DNA from: Parapristionchus giblindavisi
Taxonomy: Eukaryota; Nematoda; Chromadorea; Rhabditida; Diplogasteridae
Assembly: GCA_943737045.1 (NCBI GenBank)
Contig: CALSFV010000025.1
Span: 1 to 64,000, forward strand
Direction: 5' to 3'
Length of the DNA stretch: 64,000 bases
Positions 58,578-64,000 of the stretch are shown here, piece by piece (positions within the stretch are counted from its first letter, which is position 1; every line of letters begins with the position of its first letter). The notes below the pieces were generated by a model. It was not told the DNA's origin and did no database searches. It saw only the letters and a program-made list of their open reading frames with translations. Made by a program: the position numbers and the translations under genes.

Positions 58578-59128
58578 TTACATGAGAAGTACGATCAACA
58601 ACGTGATCTGCACATAGACCGTGCAGGCGCACTCCGAAGACGAGGAGTAGTTGTATAGCTCAGTCATGACGAGAACAGCGGCAAAATATGTTTAAAACAA
58701 GCGAAAAACCAAATTGACGAATTAGGAAACGTCGTCGGGGCACACGACAATTCAGATTGTCGTTACAAAACGGATTCGTTCACAAAATATGTATTTTTTA
58801 AAAAAAATATGAATTTTAAACTGAAGGTGTAATATAATATGTAGAAAATATTGAGCAAATAAAAAATCTACCTGGGCTGTGGGAAAATAGTGAAAATTAA
58901 TTTAATGTAAAATTTTTTCGAAAATTCCCAAATTCCAGCCTTCGTTGACCGTTGATCAAAAAACTCTCCTTGACAATAGTTTCTTTGAATTCGCCAAGGA
59001 GTCGATGGCACCCACTCCCGAATCGATTGGATTCGAAATAAACCTTTTAGGAAAAGGCGCCAAATCGTTGTGTGGTCACCCCCTGAAGCGAATTTTCTAT
59101 ATAACACGCTATCTGAGAAAATCCACAT
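58578..59128 (-). pseudogene. Small membrane-protein gene, copy 2
   Basis: Mirror of copy 1. The first exon (59128-58872) is open for 86 codons and carries the family segment DHTTIWRLFLKGLFRIQSI, but its beginning is replaced (MWIFSDSVLYR), so the normal start context is lost. The second exon ORF runs from ATG 58667 to TAA 58578 and contains SECACTVYVQITLLIVL just before a GTAAGT donor. Whether any joined product is made is unknown. Confidence 0.45.
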
Positions 59129-59182
59129 AGGTGCGGTATCGATGAAATATAGATTTTTTTGTTTTATGTATGATAATTACAG

Positions 59183-59678
59183 GCTCCATGAGTGTAGTTC
59201 ACTGGTACTTGGAAATTCCTTCCAATGGAAAATTCGCTTCAGGGGGTGACCACACAACGATTTGGCGCCTTTTCCTAAAAGGTTTATTTCGAATCCAATC
59301 GATTCGGGAGTAGGTGCATAGGCCAGGTAGATTTTTTATTTGCTTAATATCTTCTACATGTTATATTACACCTTCAGATTAAAATTCATAATTTTTTAAA
59401 AATACATTTTATATGAACTAATCATTTTTATAACGAAAATCGTGATTATGGTGTGCTCCTACAGTAATCCCAAATCAGTTAATCTGGTTTTTTCGCTAGT
59501 TTTATGCATATTTTCAGCGCTTTTCTTTGTAATGTTAGAGATATATGGCTATTCTGCACCTTCGGATTGCAGCTGCACGGTATATGTTATGATCACATTA
59601 CTGATCGTACTTGCACTGTACGTGTACTGTAATTTACGTGCTCTCTCTTATTCTCTGATCAGTCTATATAACCGATAA
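59183..59678 (+). pseudogene. Small membrane-protein gene, copy 3 (best second exon)
   Basis: Start exon 59183-59326 begins after ATTACAG, ATG at 59188, but has TAG at 59311 and lacks about 125 nt of its 3' half. The second exon (acceptor CCTACAG at 59464, about 59465-59617, donor GTACGT) is intact and in the phase expected from the AG|GTAG donor. It encodes two hydrophobic stretches (VFSLVLCIFSALFFVML and YVMITLLIVLALYV) separated by a short Cys-containing loop. Two-pass membrane topology is inferred. Confidence 0.5.
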
Positions 59679-59759
59679 GAAAGAGTACGGAATGGCATGA
59701 GTATGGTAACTAACTCGCAAGCTGGCTTGGATACGAAAGTGAATAAGATTTACTGTACA

Positions 59760-60101
59760 AGTACGATCAGTAATATGATCATCACATATACCGTGCAGTT
59801 GCACTCCGATGGTGCAGAATAATCATATACATCTAACATTGTAAAGCGCAGAAAATATGCTTAAAACTTGCGAAAAAACCAAATTAACTGATTAGGGATT
59901 ACTGTAGGAGCACACCATAATTACGATTTTCGTTATAAAAATGATTAGTTCATATAAAATGTATTTTTTTTTAATTATGAATTTTAAACTGAAGTTGTAA
60001 TATAATATGTAGAAGATATTGAGCAAATAAAAATCTACCTGGCCTATGGGAAAATAGTGAGAATTAATTTAATGTAAAATATTTTTTTTGAAAATTCGAG
60101 C
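59760..60101 (-). pseudogene. Small membrane-protein gene, copy 4
   Basis: Inverted copy. The first exon is reduced to about 50 nt by an internal deletion. The second exon has a stop after its acceptor and a frame shift, leaving a short ORF (ATG 59839 to TAA 59760) with the conserved CTVYVMIILLIVL core. Confidence 0.45.
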
Positions 60102-61257
60102 CTGTAATTATCATACATAAAACAGAAAAATCTATTTTTCATCGATACCAAAAAATATCCCAGTTGTTGAATACTCTCAGATAGCTGGGGGGAGATAATC
60201 AAATTATCTCAACCGAAATTCCGCTATCCGTTTCGTTTCGTCACCTCTAGACACTACTCTCATTATTTTTTTCACGCACATAAATATATGTAGGGACAAT
60301 CCAAAGGGGGAAGTGAACTATATTTATATTGCATTTTCATCACCCTCTCTCAATGTTTACCTAAGCCCAGTTCCATTAACGTCCGATCAAGTCTCTAGAA
60401 GACCATTTTCAAGCTAATAGCTTTTTTGCATCTACAGCGTCTAATATCCTTCACGAAGTTCATTATTTTCGGTTATTATATATTCCCTGCGTTCAGTATT
60501 TTCATGCTGGAATTTAAAGGCGCGTTTGAAACTGTCCGCTCAGGGAACACTCTCTCGCTTTATTTGTCAGCGAGAAAGCGTGGCTAGAGTGGAGAGTCAA
60601 AGTAGCTCGGGCGCCTTAACCTATTTGTTTGTCTAGACGAGAGTGTTGTCGAATACCACTCATACACCGATTAGTCAATATTGGATTAGTCGGTTAGTCA
60701 ATTATTGGCTCAACTTTACAGCAAATGTATGGCCAACGGCCAAATTGTTGGCCCCACTTCGAAAAAAATTGGTAGTATAATGAGTGGTAGCATGTCAAAC
60801 CAAAAGCTAAAACGCCTTAAATGTTGATTCAAAAGCACGGGAGCAAGAGATCGTGGGGGAACAACCGATCAATAATGATCTACACTGTAGAACGATGAAG
60901 CACTACTAGAACTGAACTTTTTACGTGGAAAAACAACAAAACAACATTGCTAATAGCAGTCTCCGAACCTGTAAAATGAAATACGAGCGCCTTAACCATA
61001 ACACCAAGAGTTTCGGTTGGATACAAGCTGAAAAACCGAGATATATCATATGCTTTGGTAATTATCGAATTTTCCAAAATTTAATTTATCGATTTCGTAG
61101 ACGAGAAAGCGTTACAAATTATCTCGGGGTGTTCCCCTAAGCATCGCTGCATAGTACAATATAGGTGAGAAGGGTCAGATTTAAAAACATCATATTTAAC
61201 AACAAATGCATTGCACTATGGAAAAACTGGAGATCGCGCATGGCTATTATTGACTTA

Positions 61258-63341
61258 TTAATTTTTTGATCCATTCTCCTTCTTCTCTTTGAGTATTTGA
61301 GACAGACGAGAATACAATTCTTTCATTTTCTCATTCTTCAGCAATCTGTTGGATTCGAGAGCCTCGAAGCGTTCGATCACTTCTTCCACTCCTTCCGCAT
61401 ATAAAATACTGCAAAAAAGAAAAAAAAGATAAAAGGCACACACCAAACTCATTTGAAACTCTCCGATCGGGCAATGCTCTCTCGATTTCTTTGTTTACGA
61501 GAGAATGTTGCCAGAGCGGAGAGCTTCAAATTAGCTTGGGGTTTGGCTAGCCAAACCTCTAGGGGATGACTGCAAGAGACAGTAGAATAATAAGAAGAGA
61601 ACTAACTTTATGTAATCACAATAGTGGAACGTAGAAAGAGAAGCGATTGTTAATGAGTAGAGGGCGAACATTTGAACTCCGGGATAGTTAGTGTTAAATA
61701 GGAGATCAAAGAATGGAATGAATGTACTGCAATAGATTATTAATTAATTAATCATTATTAAATCTGCTAATTGCAATATACTACACAGGTCTAAATAGTA
61801 AATAAATATAGTAATAAATGCATTAACAATTAATATAGTTTGGTTTTTATTTCCTTTCCTAACAATGACGAACTCTTCACACTGAGAAAAAGTGTTAAAG
61901 GTGGTGTCCCTCGAATATTTTTGTGAACAAACTGTGAAGACAGGTAGCAAAAGTTATTCTACGTACATTACACTATTTATTTTGTGCTGATTTAGTCTAT
62001 TGATCGCTAGAAACATGAATGAACCATCAGGCCCGGTTTCAGGGAAGGGCGCGCTTTTTGAAAATTGAGGAAATTCGGCAATAGGTTTCGAACTTGCGTC
62101 AAACGGGTAACGAGTCTGAACGTTTACCACTGCACTATGGGATGGATGAGAGGCTGCGCTAACTCTTCGCATATCACTTTGAATTCGCATAAGAGGGGTG
62201 CAGTGATTTATCTGAACATTCGCGGGCCAACATCTTTAAAACACGACCACCCCAGCTGTAATATACAGAGAACAAGAACTGTGTACAAGACCCCTTACTA
62301 TTAACGCTTTTTGTGTTATATTTAACACTTTACAGCTGTTGTTATGTCGGCTGTAGTTTCATTTTACCCTTTTTCTTTGAGCGTTTATTGTTTGACTAAA
62401 ATCTTTGACTCAACAACCCAAATCAGATGCAGAGCTATATTGCACACATATATTGCTTTTTTTTCTCCATTTATTGTTCATGTTTTTAGAAAAACTGATG
62501 GATAAACAAATTAAATAAATAAAATACCGATAAACTCTGCTGGAGCAGTGCGGGCCTATGCGAAATTCTTCACTGGGCCAGTCATCCACATGTTTTTCCT
62601 GAAACTTTTCAATGTTTCTTTTTCAAATTTGCAAGAAAGATCAAAGATCAAAGATGACTGACCAAAAGAAGACCAATCCTCTGTCGGGATGGCAGTAGAT
62701 CAAAATGTAGCGGGGATGCAACCAAAAAGGACAGAATGCCTAGGACGAGATATTGCTTTTGGCGAGTTATCATTTGACTTCTCGTGCATATCTTTCTAAA
62801 GATTTATATTATATTATGTTTTTATTACTGTTAAATCTTCCTACTTACACGAAAAAATCGGAACAAATGATGTTGACAAGGGCTTCTCGGTTCTCTGGCA
62901 TTATCACGATTTTGTAAACTGTCAATAGAATCTGAAAATTCGGGCGAAATATTTTTTTTATATAAGTGGAAAAAGAATAATTTAAATGCGTACTTAAAGT
63001 AGGGGAGATTTAGCGCTATTATCATGAAGAACGTAGGACAGTTTTTTTTGTTGTATACAGTTTTAGAAAAACTTTTTTCTATTTAGACCTAGCCAGTTTA
63101 ACTCGAGCGTCCCTTTTTTGTTTGACATGTGACAAGGTCTACAGCAAATACAGAAGTGTTAGGAGAAGCAATAATGATAATAAAATTGCTTGAGGAATGT
63201 TACTTCTTTACTATTTATATAATAAAAAATTATTCACCAGTTCTTCACATGGGTGGGAGATCGACTCATCTTGAACTATTCTTAGCAGAAGTTCAAGGCC
63301 CTTGTTCCGAACAAAATGGGATGACGATTCAACCGATAAAT
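61258..63341 (-). CDS. Gene C: 3' half of a third ZYG-11/ZER-1-like gene (runs off window)
   Basis: Convergent with gene B. Exons on the minus strand correspond to exons 14-19 of gene A: 63341-63238, 62931-62849, 62795-62663, 62598-62528, 61726-61607, 61408-61258. All are open, have proper GT/AG borders and join in frame, ending in TAA with the tail [11 protein letters not shown]. They encode the last ARM-like repeats and the charged C-terminus. The preceding exon would lie about 1 kb further right, outside the window, so the 5' part is unseen. It is the mirror image of the tail of gene B but differs at residues (for example, the exon at 62795 starts KICTRSQMITRQ, against [12 protein letters not shown] in B). 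It could be a complete gene or only a duplicated 3' end. Confidence 0.75.
61895..62240 (-). mobile_element. TIR repeat with tRNA-like boxes in gene C intron 17
   Basis: TTAAAGGTGGTGTCCC at the left and CATCTTTAA at the right. On the minus strand a tRNA-like A-box (atagtgcagtggtaaac) and a weak B-box (AAGTTCGAAACC) lie at about 62085-62140. Confidence 0.6.
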
Positions 63342-63899
63342 CTACAACACACCGGAATATATATATAGCAAGATTCTTTTCTAAAAGATACAGTTTGGTT
63401 TAAAGAAGGGGACCCTTGAGTTGGCATGACTGACTCCCTGAACGAGGTGGGTTCGAAACCTATTGCAGTTTTTTTTCCAATTTTCAATATCTTTTGTGGC
63501 TCTTCTTCGGTTTATGGCGTCCCCTCCATTCGATCGAAAAGATCGAAATGAGGGGATGGGTCTTTGCCAGAAACCAAGAAGTGTCTCTTCTGTTACCTTT
63601 CCGTCTTCACAATTTGTTCGCCAAAATATTCGAGGTAATCAAAGAGCGGGAACCAGAAGATCTAGTTTGCACTATTATCAGGAACGTTTGAACAACGATG
63701 TGGGGCATTTTGTTCTCTAATAAATAGTGCAACTCAATCGTTCGTAGTCAACGCTTGCACCTGCGCCACGCGAGTTCGACTCACTTGTTAGTATTATTGT
63801 AATGCAAGCACCTTTCGCAAGAATAAAAAAAGTATGAAAAATGAGGAGAAATATAAACATACAAATTTTCCCTCACAACATACACTTATCTTGCAAATA

Positions 63900-64000
63900 T
63901 TATCAAACACATTATAAAAAGCACTATCTGAGAGAATTCAATAACTGGAATATTTTTTGGTATCGATGAAAAATGAATTTTTTCTGTTTTATGTATGATA
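63900..64000 (+). other. Start of a fifth small-gene copy at the window edge
   Basis: From cactatctgagagaattc to the edge this matches the 100 bp preceding the start exons at 57117 and 59183 (tttctgttttatgtatgata). The exon itself would begin just outside. It would lie in the intron before exon 14 of gene C. Confidence 0.5.

Larger units (their letters stand above)
58335..63890. repeat. Right arm of the large inverted duplication
   Basis: Inverted copy of 51896-57935 carrying the visible part of gene C. Holds an extra 1-kb block (about 59120-60110) with two more small-gene copies. Confidence 0.85.

Overview
The window is eukaryotic and looks like a nematode, probably a rhabditid related to Caenorhabditis. 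The reasons are AT-rich DNA, splice acceptors of the TTTCAG/TTACAG type, coding exons spread through transposon-filled introns, TTAA-flanked palindromic elements, mariner/Tc1 relics, and genes of the ZYG-11/ZER-1 family, which is expanded in nematodes. I see no rRNA, CRISPR array or bacterial-type operon, and no tRNA gene I would trust. All identifications are from reading the sequence by eye.

The genic backbone is three paralogues of a ZYG-11/ZER-1-like protein (BC/VHL-box, leucine-rich repeats, then armadillo-like repeats; in known members this is the substrate receptor of a CUL2-RING ubiquitin ligase). Gene A (1218-22657, +) can be spliced into 19 exons whose phases all close, giving about 785 residues. 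Gene B (29534-55037, +) gives 18 exons and about 748 residues; it lacks exon 7, whose place is taken by a duplicated piece of exon 6 and 15-bp minisatellites. Gene C (63341 down to 61258, -) shows only exons 14-19 and runs off the right edge. A and B are a tandem duplication whose units start with a (GGGAGA)n array (203-272 and 27440-28597). The tails of B and C face each other inside a large imperfect palindrome (left arm about 51896-57935, right arm about 58335-63890).

At the heart of that palindrome lie four alternating, mostly broken copies of a small unrecognised gene. It has a start exon of about 88 codons right after a splice acceptor, then an exon coding two hydrophobic segments; splice phases match between the two exons. 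A fifth copy seems to begin at the right edge. A small membrane-protein family next to ZYG-11-family paralogues recalls the layout of the C. elegans zeel-1/peel-1 locus; that parallel is only a hypothesis.

Most of the remaining DNA is non-autonomous DNA transposons, often nested: hAT-like MITEs with 8-bp target duplications, MULE-like elements with AGGGTTGC ends and 9-10-bp duplications, TTAA palindromes, two dead mariners, a Tc1-like foldback element, and a repeat family carrying both TIRs and Pol III A/B boxes. Several insertions are proven by the empty site in a paralogue. The most unusual pattern is that several MITE families keep the same scaffold while a short word repeated through the element is replaced everywhere by another word.
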